From: Bacteroidales bacterium
GTDB lineage: Bacteria; Bacteroidota; Bacteroidia; Bacteroidales; FEN-979
Length of the DNA: 19,619 nt
Assembly: GCA_023231065.1 (NCBI GenBank)
Contig: JALNWE010000057.1
Location: 1-19,619 of the forward strand
Reading direction: 5' to 3'
Part shown: positions 1 through 8,164 of the stretch, one piece after another
Layout: each line of letters begins with the position of its first letter
How positions within the stretch are numbered: position 1 is the first letter of the stretch
Position numbers and translations under genes: made by a program
Notes under the pieces: model-generated
The model's input: the letters and a program-made list of their open reading frames with translations, nothing else
Databases searched by the model: none
What the model was told of the DNA's origin: nothing

Positions 1-3
1 AAA

Positions 4-76
4 CTCTCCGTAGCTCAGCTGGTAGAGCAATTGACTCTTAATCAATGGGTCGTGGGTTCGAGCCCCGCCGGGGAGA
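4..76 (+). tRNA. tRNA-Lys (anticodon CTT)
   Basis: A full cloverleaf can be folded by eye. The 7-bp acceptor stem pairs 4-10 with 69-75 (one G-U pair). The D arm carries the usual AGCTGGTA loop. The anticodon stem ATTGA/TCAAT closes a CTCTTAA loop with anticodon CTT. The T arm (52-68) has a TTCGAGC loop, and the discriminator base is A76. The CCA end is not encoded. CTT reads AAG lysine codons. Confidence 0.96.
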
Positions 77-93
77 CTCTAAAGTACAGGTAG

Positions 94-130
94 CCCTCTG
101 TTTATCAATATGATAACAGAGGGTTTGTTG
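94..130 (+). terminator. hairpin after tRNA-Lys, likely terminator
   Basis: CCCTCTGTT pairs with AACAGAGGG (94-102 with 115-123). The stem continues inward with ATCA/TGAT after a one-base bulge, giving about 13 pairs around a three-base loop. It is followed by TTTGTTG rather than a perfect T run. Its place 18 bases after the tRNA suggests it ends the tRNA transcript. Confidence 0.7.
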
Positions 131-296
131 TAAAATGTTTCAGATTGTTTCATGAATTATTCTGTTTTATTCAGTGATTATGCTTGATAGCCTTATTGCT
201 TAAGATTTATTCCACCTTATCCCTCGTTTTTGATCATTGGCCTGGTTTTCTGTCCGTTTCGGTCAAAAAAATAGAATATTTGAAATCCCAATGCAC

Positions 297-304
297 TACT
301 TTTG
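297..304 (+). promoter_or_regulatory. possible Bacteroidota -7 box (TACTTTTG)
   Basis: TACTTTTG fits the TAnnTTTG -7 consensus exactly, but it ends only 5 bases before ATG 310, so the transcript would be nearly leaderless. A TTTG at 279-282 is too close (14 bases) for the usual -33 spacing of about 19-21. It may be chance. Confidence 0.2.
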
Positions 305-309
305 TCCCT

Positions 310-1353
310 ATGAGATCAAAATACCCCATTAAAGATTTATCCAGGTTGACTTGGTTGATTTCTTTAACAAGCGCCATTTTTTTGCTTGCATTTGATTTGT
401 TGTTTGGCAGGCCAGGAGGTGTCCAAAGAGTAATTCTTTTCTCTCTTCTTTTCTTTTTTACCAATATTTTTATGGGCTTTTTGGACATTGCGATCCTGAT
501 GTTCCTGGAAAGAGGATTGAAACTGCGCGACTCAAAAAATTTCAGAAAAGTACATTGTACTATCTCTTTACTCCTGAATGCTTCTATTTTTTTCATGATT
601 TCACTCATTTTTTCTTCATTAATAGGTAATCAGGATATCGGGTTCTTTGGCGTCATTTTCCTTTTTTTCGTGGGTTTATTTGTTAATGCACTCATCCTTA
701 CTCTTCAATATTTTGTGATTCTCAAGGATTCCAAAACGAAATCTGATCTGGAGAATTCGAATCTGAAAATGGAGAATGCAGAAGCTGCTTATCAGCTTTT
801 AAGACAGCAAATCCATCCTCATTTTTTATTTAATGCATTGAATACACTTAAATCTTTATACAAAAAAGACCCTATCGCGGGAGAAAAATATCTTGTTCAT
901 TTATCAGATTTCCTAAGGGCATCCCTTTCTTATAATGATGAAAATTTGATTCAACTGCAGGATGAATTAAAACTTTGCAATGACTATCTGGAAATGCAAA
1001 AAATCCGCTTCGGTGAAGCGCTGATTTTCAACATCGACATTTCCGAAGAGGCCCTTAAAAAAAGATTTGTACCTTCTTTTTCAATTCAGCCATTATTAGA
1101 GAATTCAATTAAGCATAATGAATGTACAGAAGAGTCCCCCCTCCGGATTTCCGTAAAGCAGGAAGGAGAATGGATAAAAGTTACGAATAATTTACGGTTA
1201 AAAACATCATCGGAGAAATCGACCGGCAGCGGTCTGGCAAATCTTAACCGCCGATACCATTTGTTATCGGAAGAAGAACTTATTATTGAAGATAACGGGA
1301 GCGCTTTTTCGGTTATGCTAAAGATTTTAAGTTATGAAAATAGTCATCATTGA
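310..1353 (+). CDS. LytS/YehU-type membrane sensor histidine kinase
   Basis: This is a 347-residue sensor kinase of the HisKA-less LytS family (Pfam His_kinase, PF06580). About four hydrophobic segments fill residues 13-135, and a short coiled linker (about 138-163) leads to the kinase. The phospho-acceptor His is in the signature IHPHFLFN (H171). The N box is QPLLENSIKHN (N265), and a GSGLANLNRR glycine loop lies near 306-315. I chose ATG 310. The frame is open back to a TTG at 184, but the extra 42 residues look non-coding and there is no Shine-Dalgarno site at either position. The gene overlaps the response-regulator gene by 20 bases, so the two form a two-component system. The stimulus cannot be read from the sequence because no recognisable extracellular sensor domain is present. 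Confidence 0.9.
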   Translation: MRSKYPIKDLSRLTWLISLTSAIFLLAFDLLFGRPGGVQRVILFSLLFFFTNIFMGFLDIAILMFLERGLKLRDSKNFRKVHCTISLLLNASIFFMISLIFSSLIGNQDIGFFGVIFLFFVGLFVNALILTLQYFVILKDSKTKSDLENSNLKMENAEAAYQLLRQQIHPHFLFNALNTLKSLYKKDPIAGEKYLVHLSDFLRASLSYNDENLIQLQDELKLCNDYLEMQKIRFGEALIFNIDISEEALKKRFVPSFSIQPLLENSIKHNECTEESPLRISVKQEGEWIKVTNNLRLKTSSEKSTGSGLANLNRRYHLLSEEELIIEDNGSAFSVMLKILSYENSHH

Positions 1354-2098
1354 AGATGAAAAGTTAACGGCTGAAGATCTGGCCGGAACCATCACTGAGC
1401 TGGATCCGGATGCCGAAATTGTCTCCTTTTTATATTCTGTAAAAGAGGCAATATGCTATTTCAAAAACAATGCATTGCCCGATTTGATATTCAGTGATAT
1501 TCAATTGGGGGATGGGCTTAGCTTTGAAATCTTCAAATCAGTAAGCATCTCATCCCCTGTCATTTTTTGTACAGCATATGATGAGTTTGCATTAAATGCA
1601 TTTAAGGCCAATGGTATTGATTATCTACTCAAACCATTCTCATCCAAGTCCATTTCGGAAGCCTTGCATAAATACAAAACCTTTTTCAAGTCTGTCCCCG
1701 GAAAAACGATCCAGGTGGATGAGTTTCTTGAACTTTTAAAAAGCCGGAAAACGCCAAAATCAACTTCGGTTTTGGTTCACTATAAAGACAAAATCCTTCC
1801 AATCAGGTTGGAAGATATTGCGTTGTTTTATATTGAAGATGAAGTCACACATTTGATGACCTTTGAGAAGAAGACTTACTATATCAATAAAAACCTGGAT
1901 GAATTAATGCAAATTACAGGCAATGGCTTTTATCGGATAAACCGTCAGTACCTGGTCAACCGTAAAACGGTCAGTGATGCCACACAATATTTTTCAAGAA
2001 AACTTTCGGTCAATCTTGTAATTCCTTTTAAGGATACGCTTACGGTAAGTAAGGAAAAAATCCCATCTTTTCTTAAATGGTTAGAGTATGAACATTGA
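1334..2098 (+). CDS. LytTR-family response regulator
   Basis: This 254-residue regulator has an N-terminal receiver domain (about 2-118). The acidic pocket is E7-D8-E9, the phospho-acceptor is D55 in LIFSDIQLGDG, the switch residue is T80 in FCTAYDE, and the conserved Lys is K100 in LLKPF. A LytTR DNA-binding domain (PF04397) fills about 145-250, with FYRINRQYLVNRKTV typical of that fold. The start ATG lies inside the kinase gene, so the partners are translationally coupled. LytTR regulators bind short direct repeats in promoters. The stop is only 37 bases before the inositol-phosphate synthase gene, so read-through into the lipid cluster is possible. That this pair regulates the cluster is inference from position. 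Confidence 0.93.
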   Translation: MKIVIIEDEKLTAEDLAGTITELDPDAEIVSFLYSVKEAICYFKNNALPDLIFSDIQLGDGLSFEIFKSVSISSPVIFCTAYDEFALNAFKANGIDYLLKPFSSKSISEALHKYKTFFKSVPGKTIQVDEFLELLKSRKTPKSTSVLVHYKDKILPIRLEDIALFYIEDEVTHLMTFEKKTYYINKNLDELMQITGNGFYRINRQYLVNRKTVSDATQYFSRKLSVNLVIPFKDTLTVSKEKIPSFLKWLEYEH

Positions 2099-2135
2099 TT
2101 AAAAACAGATCTATTAAAAAACAAATCATTAACAC

Positions 2136-3449
2136 ATGAAAACTAAAATTGAAAAATGTGAAGGGAAGCTGGGTATTTTATTGCCCGGGCTTGGCGCAGT
2201 TGCTACCACGCTCATTGCAGGTGTTTTTGCCGTTCGGAAAGGAATTGCCCTTCCCATCGGTTCATATACTCAAATGGGAAGTATCCGGCTTGGTAAACGT
2301 ACCGAAAACCGCAATCCGAAAATCAAGGACTTTGTCCCCTTAGCCGACCTGAAGGATATCGAATTCGGGGCATGGGATATTTTTCCTGATAATGCTTATG
2401 AATCTGCTTCAAAAGCAGGTGTGTTAGACCAACAACAGCTTGATGTGCTGAAATCCGAATTATCCGGGATCAAACCAATGAAAGGAGTTTTTGACCGGCG
2501 CTTTGTCCATAATCTCGATGGACACCATGTGAAATCCGCCCTTACAAAGATGGACCTTGCAAAAGCCCTGATGAAAGATATTGAACAATTCAAGGCCGAA
2601 CATCATTGCTCCCGGCTGGTTATGGTTTGGTGTGCTTCCACCGAAATTTATCTTCAGGCCGGCCCTGTTCATCAAACCCTGGATGCTTTTGAAGAGGGGT
2701 TGCGCAATAACGATCCCAACATTGCTCCCAGCATGATCTATGCTTATGCCGCCCTTAAATCAGGGATCCCTTATGCCAATGGGGCTCCCAATCTTTCATG
2801 CGACTTTCCCGCCATGGTCGAATTAGCGCGTAAGATGAAGAACCCGATCGGTGGAAAAGATTTTAAAACCGGACAAACCTTGATGAAAACAATTATTGCA
2901 CCGGGGCTTAAAGCCAGGAATCTCGGGATCAATGGTTGGTTTTCAACCAATATTCTTGGAAATCGCGACGGCGAAGTGCTTGATGATCCGGAAAGTTTCA
3001 AAACAAAAGAGGTTTCCAAGCTGGGTAGCCTCGATAATATTCTGGAACCAAAGCTGAACCCGGATCTCTACCATGATCTCTATCATAAAATACGTATCAA
3101 TTATTATCCTCCAAGGGGTGACAACAAGGAAAGCTGGGATAACATCGACATTTTTGGATGGCTTGGATATAAAATGCAGATCAAGATCAATTTCCTGTGC
3201 CGCGATTCTATCCTGGCCGCTCCGATTGTTCTGGATCTTGCGCTATTGCTTGACCTGGCTAAGCGTTCAGGAATGTATGGAATTCAGGAATGGCTGTCGT
3301 TCTTTTTCAAATCGCCACAATCCTTACCCGACCTTCCCCCACAACATGACTTGTTCCGTCAGTTGATGAAACTCGAAAACACACTTCGTCATCTCCAGGG
3401 TGAAAATCTGATTACTCACCTCGGCCTTGATTATTATGAAGAGCTGTAA
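2136..3449 (+). CDS. ino1: myo-inositol-1(3)-phosphate synthase
   Basis: This 437-residue enzyme converts D-glucose 6-phosphate to 1D-myo-inositol 3-phosphate using bound NAD. The N-terminal Rossmann motif is GILLPGLGAVATTLIAG (about 13-29). The C-terminal catalytic region carries the family signature GWLGYKMQIKINFLCRDSIL followed by APIVLDLALLLDLA (about 341-375). The length lies between the short actinobacterial and long eukaryotic types, which suits the Bacteroidota form. It is the first gene of the inositol-lipid cluster and supplies the head group. Its end overlaps the next gene by 14 bases. No convincing promoter box was seen in the 37 bases upstream. Confidence 0.95.
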   Translation: MKTKIEKCEGKLGILLPGLGAVATTLIAGVFAVRKGIALPIGSYTQMGSIRLGKRTENRNPKIKDFVPLADLKDIEFGAWDIFPDNAYESASKAGVLDQQQLDVLKSELSGIKPMKGVFDRRFVHNLDGHHVKSALTKMDLAKALMKDIEQFKAEHHCSRLVMVWCASTEIYLQAGPVHQTLDAFEEGLRNNDPNIAPSMIYAYAALKSGIPYANGAPNLSCDFPAMVELARKMKNPIGGKDFKTGQTLMKTIIAPGLKARNLGINGWFSTNILGNRDGEVLDDPESFKTKEVSKLGSLDNILEPKLNPDLYHDLYHKIRINYYPPRGDNKESWDNIDIFGWLGYKMQIKINFLCRDSILAAPIVLDLALLLDLAKRSGMYGIQEWLSFFFKSPQSLPDLPPQHDLFRQLMKLENTLRHLQGENLITHLGLDYYEEL

Positions 3450-3918
3450 ACCTGACTTCTGGAAATGGATCGTGTCCGGATTTGGACTGGGATTGATCCC
3501 TATAGCCCCGGGGACCATGGGTGCGCTTGGCGCCCTGGTCCCGGCTATCCTGATCAGACAGCATTTTTCACAACCCAATTTCCTCCTGATTCTACTCATT
3601 GTGGTTTTTACTGTTTTAGGCATCATTGGAACCAATAAGATGATCCCACGATGGGGAAAAGATCCATCGAAGGTGGTGATTGATGAAATAGCAGGCATGT
3701 GGATAACTTTACTTTGGGTTCCAGCGGGATGGCTTTCAGTGATTCTCGGTTTTATTTTATTCCGGATTTTTGACATTGCCAAGCCATTGGGAATCCGTTC
3801 TTCCGAAAAACTCCCGGGAGGATGGGGAGTAATGGCCGATGATATTCTGGCTGGCATTTATTCCAATATTTTTATTCAGGTAGTTTTTTTATTTTTCCCA
3901 GGTTTTTTTGCTTTTTAG
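3436..3918 (+). CDS. PgpA-like phosphatase, probable phosphatidylinositol-phosphate phosphatase
   Basis: This 160-residue membrane protein belongs to the phosphatidylglycerophosphatase A family (PF04608). Diagnostic stretches are IPIAPGTMGALGALVPA (21-37), the acidic VVIDEIAGMW (80-89), LFRIFDIAKPLGI (108-120) and LPGGWGVMADDILAGIY (126-142), with three to four hydrophobic segments. Family members remove the phosphate from phosphatidylglycerophosphate. Placed between an inositol-phosphate synthase and a CDP-alcohol phosphatidyltransferase, this one probably dephosphorylates phosphatidylinositol phosphate, as assigned for the comparable Bacteroides locus. ATG 3436 was preferred to the in-frame TTG at 3427. 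The start lies inside the synthase gene, so translation is coupled. A role in cardiolipin/PG synthesis cannot be excluded. Confidence 0.88.
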   Translation: MKSCKPDFWKWIVSGFGLGLIPIAPGTMGALGALVPAILIRQHFSQPNFLLILLIVVFTVLGIIGTNKMIPRWGKDPSKVVIDEIAGMWITLLWVPAGWLSVILGFILFRIFDIAKPLGIRSSEKLPGGWGVMADDILAGIYSNIFIQVVFLFFPGFFAF

Positions 3919-3931
3919 GGCCCACGAATTT

Positions 3932-4333
3932 ATGCATGCTTTCATAAAATCTCAATGTTCATCCTTCATTGCAACCCTGGTGGATTTTTCGGTCACCATC
4001 CTCCTTACGGAGATTTATGGGTTATGGTATCTGTTTTCTACTTCCACAGGCTCGGTGGTAGGGGGCATTACAAATTTTATTATCAACCGGCGGTGGGTCT
4101 TTAAAGCAACCGATGGAAAAATATCCTGGCAGGTCCTGCGCTATTTTCTTGTCTGGAGTGGTAGTATCATTTTTAATATTAGCGGGGTGTACCTTCTTAC
4201 TAACTTCGGGCGCATCAATTATGTGGTGTCGAAAGTTATCACTGCTGTCCTGGTCGGGATTTTCTTTAACTTTTTACTTTTCAAGAAATTTGTTTTCAAT
4301 ACCGCGCGTGAGATTAAAAAATCTTCGATATAG
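3932..4333 (+). CDS. GtrA-like four-helix membrane protein
   Basis: This 133-residue protein is almost entirely hydrophobic, with four membrane segments at about 9-27, 35-52, 71-90 and 98-117. The family hallmarks are NFIINRRWVF (48-57) at the end of helix 2 and FNFLLFKKFVF (112-122) at the end of helix 4 (GtrA, PF04138). GtrA proteins are thought to help move polyprenyl-phosphate-linked sugars or lipids across the inner membrane. In this cluster a flippase-type role for an inositol lipid or lipid-linked precursor is a reasonable inference. ATG 3932 was chosen over an in-frame TTG at 3908 inside the previous gene. The gap to the phosphatase gene is 13 bases. Confidence 0.85.
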   Translation: MHAFIKSQCSSFIATLVDFSVTILLTEIYGLWYLFSTSTGSVVGGITNFIINRRWVFKATDGKISWQVLRYFLVWSGSIIFNISGVYLLTNFGRINYVVSKVITAVLVGIFFNFLLFKKFVFNTAREIKKSSI

Positions 4334-6866
4334 CCTCCTGATATTTTCTGTTTTCCTGATCTTTACTCCTGATGCCCAATCCCAAATTGTAGGACAAACC
4401 ATCGTAAAAGGAAAGGTGACAGATGCTATAACCAATGAACCATTGCCGATGGTTGCTATTGTTTTTGTCAAAACCAATACCGGGACCACAACCGATATGG
4501 ATGGCAATTATTACCTGACCGGAAAAAAGACTTCTCAAAAGGTTCAATTTTCCTGCCTGGGATATGAATCTGTTGAGATGCCCCTGTTGACCGGGAAAAC
4601 CCAGGTACTTGATGTCAGGTTGAAGCCCCAGACTAAACAATTGAACGAATTGGTCGTCAAACCCCAGACAAATAAATACCGCAATAAGGATAATCCCGCG
4701 GTGGCGCTCATCAATCAGGTAATCGCCCACAAAGAGGAAAACAGGAAAGAGCAATTCAATTCCTTCCAATACGAAAAATATGAAAAAATTCAATTTGCCC
4801 TCAGTAACCTGAACGAGAAATTTAAAAGCCGACAGTATTTGAAAAAATTTAAATTCATTTTTAATAATGTTGATACTACTAAAATTCCCGGCAAAGAGAT
4901 CTTGCCCTTATACCTGAAGGAGACCTTATCGGATTATTATTCTCAAAAAGCCCCCCCGAAAACCAAAGAGATCATTAAAGGCAATAAGATGGTCACTTTT
5001 GAGGGATATTTGAATAACCAGGGGATGACCGAATATCTGAAATATATGTATCAGGATATTAATATTTATGATCATGATGTCATGTTCCTGACTAATATTT
5101 TTCTCAGTCCCATTGCCAATACTGCTCCGTCGTTCTATCGTTTTTTTATCATGGATACCGTGACAGTTGATAGTGTACGGTGTTATAAAATGCTATTTTC
5201 ACCGCGGAACAAAACAGATATGCTTTTTCAGGGTTTTTTGTTTATCACGGCCGACAGCAGCTATGCCGTTAAAAGTATTGAAATATCGGTCCCGAAGGAT
5301 ATCAACCTGAATTGGGCCAAAGAGGTAAAAATCGTCCAGAATTTTTCGCGGGTCAATAATAGCGGGTTCATGTTGACGGATGATTTGACAGGAATAGATT
5401 TCGGGCTTAGCAAAGACGGGGTTGGAATTTATGGGGAACGTTTTGTTTCATACCGGAATATCGCACTTGATCAGAAAATTCCCGATAGTGTTTTGGTTCA
5501 GGAAGAAAAGCCTGAAGCCGATATTTCCAACCAACGCTCATCGGAATTCTGGGAAGCCCATCGTCATCAGCCCCTGACAAAATCGGAGAGCGGAACCTAC
5601 GCGATGATCGACAGTGTGGAACGTATTCCGGTATTTAAGCAGACCATGAACCTCATCATGCTTCTGTTCGCGGGCTATCGCGACCTGGGCTATTTCGAAA
5701 TAGGGCCGGTGAACACCTTTTACAGCTATAACCCGATCGAAGGATACCGGGTGCGGGTTGGGGGAAGGACCACGGATAAGCTGAGCAAACGAATCAACCT
5801 TGAAACATATCTTGCTTATGGTTTTACTGACCTGAAATTCAAATATTACCTGGGGACGACCTTTTCACTTTCCAATCGTTCAATCTTTGAATTCCCGGTA
5901 AAATCAATCCGGGCCAGTTATCAGGATGAGACTAAAATCCCTGGACAAGAGTTACAGTTTGTTCAGGAAGATAATTTTCTTCTTTCATTCAAGCGGGGGG
6001 TGAATAATAAACTTTTTTACAACAAGACTTTTCGCATAGAACATCTGAACGAATTCAAAAACCATTTTTCATTTAACCTCGGATATCAGTTTACCCATCA
6101 AATTCCGGCTGGTGATCTTTATTTCAATACGACCGATTATTTGCTTCATATAAATGATCCTGAATATATAAACATATCTGAGATTGGGCTCACGCTCCGG
6201 TATGCCCCACGGGAACATTTTTATCAAGGGAAACAATACCGGATCCCGATGGCCAGTAAACATCCGGTTACCCAATTGCAATTGACTTTTGGGTCAAAAA
6301 GCATAAAAAATGATTATGATTATCTGAATATGAAACTGAGTATTTCCAAAAGGTTTTATCTTTCCGTTCTCGGATATACTGATGTTATAATCGAAGGGGG
6401 AAAGATCTTTGGGAAGGTCCCTTATCCTTTATTGTTTATACACCGGGCCAATCAAACTTATTCCTATCAGATCAATTCCTATAACCTCATGAATTTTCTG
6501 GAATTTGTCAGTGACGAATATGTTTCGTTGAATATTGATCATTGTTTCAATGGCTTTATATTTAATAAAATTCCGCTGATTAAAAAGTTAAAATGGCGCG
6601 AAGTGATCACAGCCAAAGTATTATATGGACGGTTGACACCCCTTAATGATCCCGCTACCAATCCTGACCTTTTCAGGTTTCCGGTCGATGATCAGGGGAC
6701 CCCGGTCACTTTCACCCTGGATGAGGGACCGTATGTAGAAATGAGTGTGGGAATTTCCAATATTCTGAAATTTTTCAGGGTTGATCTTGTCAAAAGGTTG
6801 ACGTATCTTGATCAACCCCATGTGTCTGGTCTTGGGATCAGGGCCCGGTTTCGATTTGATTTTTAA
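4308..6866 (+). CDS. DUF5686-type outer-membrane protein with carboxypeptidase-regulatory-like domain
   Basis: The frame is open from 4113, but the mature-looking start is GTG 4308, which gives 852 residues with a clean signal peptide (MRLKNLRYSL then a hydrophobic core, cut near AQS/QIVG at about 25). Residues 31-106 form a CarboxypepD_reg-like beta-sandwich (VKGKVTDAITNEPLPMVAI, DMDGNYYL, LGYESVEMPL). A long middle section then matches my recollection of the DUF5686 family. The last about 300 residues look like alternating-strand barrel segments and end in the aromatic pattern RARFRFDF, typical of outer-membrane barrels. The proposed start overlaps the GtrA-like gene by 26 bases, so it is embedded in the lipid operon. 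There is no plug/TonB-box evidence. Its role is unknown, and an outer-membrane lipid or polymer handling function is inference from context. Confidence 0.82.
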   Translation: MRLKNLRYSLLIFSVFLIFTPDAQSQIVGQTIVKGKVTDAITNEPLPMVAIVFVKTNTGTTTDMDGNYYLTGKKTSQKVQFSCLGYESVEMPLLTGKTQVLDVRLKPQTKQLNELVVKPQTNKYRNKDNPAVALINQVIAHKEENRKEQFNSFQYEKYEKIQFALSNLNEKFKSRQYLKKFKFIFNNVDTTKIPGKEILPLYLKETLSDYYSQKAPPKTKEIIKGNKMVTFEGYLNNQGMTEYLKYMYQDINIYDHDVMFLTNIFLSPIANTAPSFYRFFIMDTVTVDSVRCYKMLFSPRNKTDMLFQGFLFITADSSYAVKSIEISVPKDINLNWAKEVKIVQNFSRVNNSGFMLTDDLTGIDFGLSKDGVGIYGERFVSYRNIALDQKIPDSVLVQEEKPEADISNQRSSEFWEAHRHQPLTKSESGTYAMIDSVERIPVFKQTMNLIMLLFAGYRDLGYFEIGPVNTFYSYNPIEGYRVRVGGRTTDKLSKRINLETYLAYGFTDLKFKYYLGTTFSLSNRSIFEFPVKSIRASYQDETKIPGQELQFVQEDNFLLSFKRGVNNKLFYNKTFRIEHLNEFKNHFSFNLGYQFTHQIPAGDLYFNTTDYLLHINDPEYINISEIGLTLRYAPREHFYQGKQYRIPMASKHPVTQLQLTFGSKSIKNDYDYLNMKLSISKRFYLSVLGYTDVIIEGGKIFGKVPYPLLFIHRANQTYSYQINSYNLMNFLEFVSDEYVSLNIDHCFNGFIFNKIPLIKKLKWREVITAKVLYGRLTPLNDPATNPDLFRFPVDDQGTPVTFTLDEGPYVEMSVGISNILKFFRVDLVKRLTYLDQPHVSGLGIRARFRFDF

Positions 6867-6878
6867 TATACAGGTGTT

Positions 6879-7586
6879 ATGAAAGAGAAGCTCCAGGAAT
6901 TTATTTATTGGTTGATCCAACCGCTTGTGAAGTTGTTGATCGCCCTGAAAATCACTCCGAATATCATTACCGCCATCGGCTTTTTACTCACCCTCATGGC
7001 TACTATCGTTATGATTTATGGGGCTGATTACCGGCCGCATAACGATTTGACTCCTTTGGCATGGGGGGGGGGATTAATCCTTTTTGCCGGTTTTTTTGAT
7101 ATTCTTGATGGACGGCTGGCCCGCGAAGGGAAAATGGCTTCCCGGTTCGGCGCTCTTTTTGACTCGGTATTGGATCGTTACAGCGAGTTGGTGATGTTTT
7201 TTGGAATCTGCTATTTTCTGGTATCCCGACACTATTTTTTAGGTTCTATTATTGCCTTTATAGCCTTGATCGGTTCGATGATGGTAAGTTATGTCAGGGC
7301 CCGTTCAGAAGGATTGGGGATTGAATGTAAGGCGGGATTGATGCAACGGCCCGAAAGGGTTTTGATCATTAGTGTTTCAGCATTGATTTGTGGTATTGTT
7401 TCAGCATGTTTCGGAGGAAATCAAAGACTCTTTATTTCTTGTTTTCCCATTGCCATCATCGAAACAATCTCGATTTTTATCTATCCGCTTGTATTTGTTG
7501 CAATCTTTTCCAATATCACGGCAATCGGCAGATTAATCTCCGGAAAAAAAGAAATTGAAAAACAAAATCAGGATATTAAACCATGA
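6879..7586 (+). CDS. CDP-alcohol phosphatidyltransferase, probable phosphatidylinositol-phosphate synthase
   Basis: This 235-residue inner-membrane enzyme has about six hydrophobic segments. The complete CDP-OH-P transferase motif is present: DILDGRLAR then G91, D95 and D99 (D74, D77, G78, A81, R82), matching DxxDGxxARx8GxxxDxxxD. The four Asp residues bind the metal and CDP. The family joins CDP-diacylglycerol to an alcohol acceptor. Beside an inositol-phosphate synthase the acceptor is probably inositol 3-phosphate, as assigned for the Bacteroides inositol-lipid locus. A run of ten G residues (7063-7072, coding W62-G65) lies just upstream of the catalytic motif. The start follows the previous stop by 12 bases with AGGTG upstream, and the stop overlaps the next ATG (ATGA). 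Other acceptors such as glycerol phosphate are possible but less likely here. Confidence 0.9.
   Translation: MKEKLQEFIYWLIQPLVKLLIALKITPNIITAIGFLLTLMATIVMIYGADYRPHNDLTPLAWGGGLILFAGFFDILDGRLAREGKMASRFGALFDSVLDRYSELVMFFGICYFLVSRHYFLGSIIAFIALIGSMMVSYVRARSEGLGIECKAGLMQRPERVLIISVSALICGIVSACFGGNQRLFISCFPIAIIETISIFIYPLVFVAIFSNITAIGRLISGKKEIEKQNQDIKP
7063..7072 (+). repeat. G10 homopolymer inside the phosphatidyltransferase gene
   Basis: Ten consecutive G residues encode part of Trp-Gly-Gly-Gly. It is by far the longest G/C run in the window, since other runs reach only 6-7. With one G lost the frame reaches TAA at 7075-7077, and with one gained it reaches TGA at 7097-7099. Both lie before or at the first catalytic Asp codon. 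Confidence 0.95.
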
Positions 7587-8140
7587 AGACGATCTTTCTT
7601 GTAATCAGTTGCCTGCTGACGCCGGTTTTTCATTCGATGAATAGGGATGGAACCGATAACCCTGCTGGAGAGCATAATTATCCGGTTCCACAACGGAACG
7701 AAAAATTACTCTTTTTTGTGCAACGCACCCATAACCGGAATACCATTGCTTATGAGTTGAACCTGAACCCGGACGGGACAATCAACCAGGGGAACCCTTT
7801 ACATGCTTATTGGATCCGGTATGAAGAAGGTGGACAGCGGAAAGAGCTTTCATCAATTCAAAGAATGTTATATGGATTAGAGATACAAAAAGGAGAAAAA
7901 GGTCGTTATAGTTTCCATTTTAAATACTATAAAAAAAAGGAGCTCTACCTGATCCCTGCCGGAAAGGCCAATTCCTATAAGGTAATGATCGTGATAAATG
8001 GGAAAATGGCTGAGTTCACCCATCTTTTTATTGCTTCTGTGACCAATTCACTGGGAGTACCCTCCTCGGTGAAGTATATCGATATGTATGGGATTGATCC
8101 CGCGAATGGAAATGCCGTAAATGAAAGGGTCATACCATAA
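7583..8140 (+). CDS. DUF4833-like protein of unknown function
   Basis: This 185-residue protein resembles DUF4833 (PF16117) of Bacteroidota. I base this on remembered family features: FFVQRTHNRNTIAYELNLN (44-62), HAYWIRYEEGG (74-84), and LSSIQRMLYGL (88-98). The N-terminus has a short hydrophobic stretch (residues 4-17) that could be a signal peptide. A Cys at 10 in VISC resembles a lipobox, but the preceding hydrophobic core is very short, so lipoprotein status is doubtful. The rest is soluble and mostly beta-rich. It overlaps the phosphatidyltransferase stop by four bases (ATGA), a strong sign of coupled expression, and is followed 24 bases later by the PAP2-like gene. Function is unknown, and a periplasmic partner of inositol-lipid synthesis or transport is only inference. 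Confidence 0.75.
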   Translation: MKTIFLVISCLLTPVFHSMNRDGTDNPAGEHNYPVPQRNEKLLFFVQRTHNRNTIAYELNLNPDGTINQGNPLHAYWIRYEEGGQRKELSSIQRMLYGLEIQKGEKGRYSFHFKYYKKKELYLIPAGKANSYKVMIVINGKMAEFTHLFIASVTNSLGVPSSVKYIDMYGIDPANGNAVNERVIP

Positions 8141-8164
8141 GGAGGGCCAATTAATCAGAAAAGG

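Noticed and set aside
184..309. N-terminal extension of the histidine kinase from TTG 184
   Set aside because: The extra residues do not look like family sequence, the region resembles a promoter-containing gap, and ATG 310 gives a normal-length protein.
3324..3857. 177-residue frame on the minus strand
   Set aside because: It is antisense to the end of the inositol-phosphate synthase and the PgpA-like gene, both of which have clear family motifs; the translation has no recognisable domain.
4113..4307. Upstream in-frame extension of the DUF5686 gene
   Set aside because: It lies entirely within the GtrA-like gene in another frame and lacks a signal peptide; GTG 4308 gives a proper export signal.
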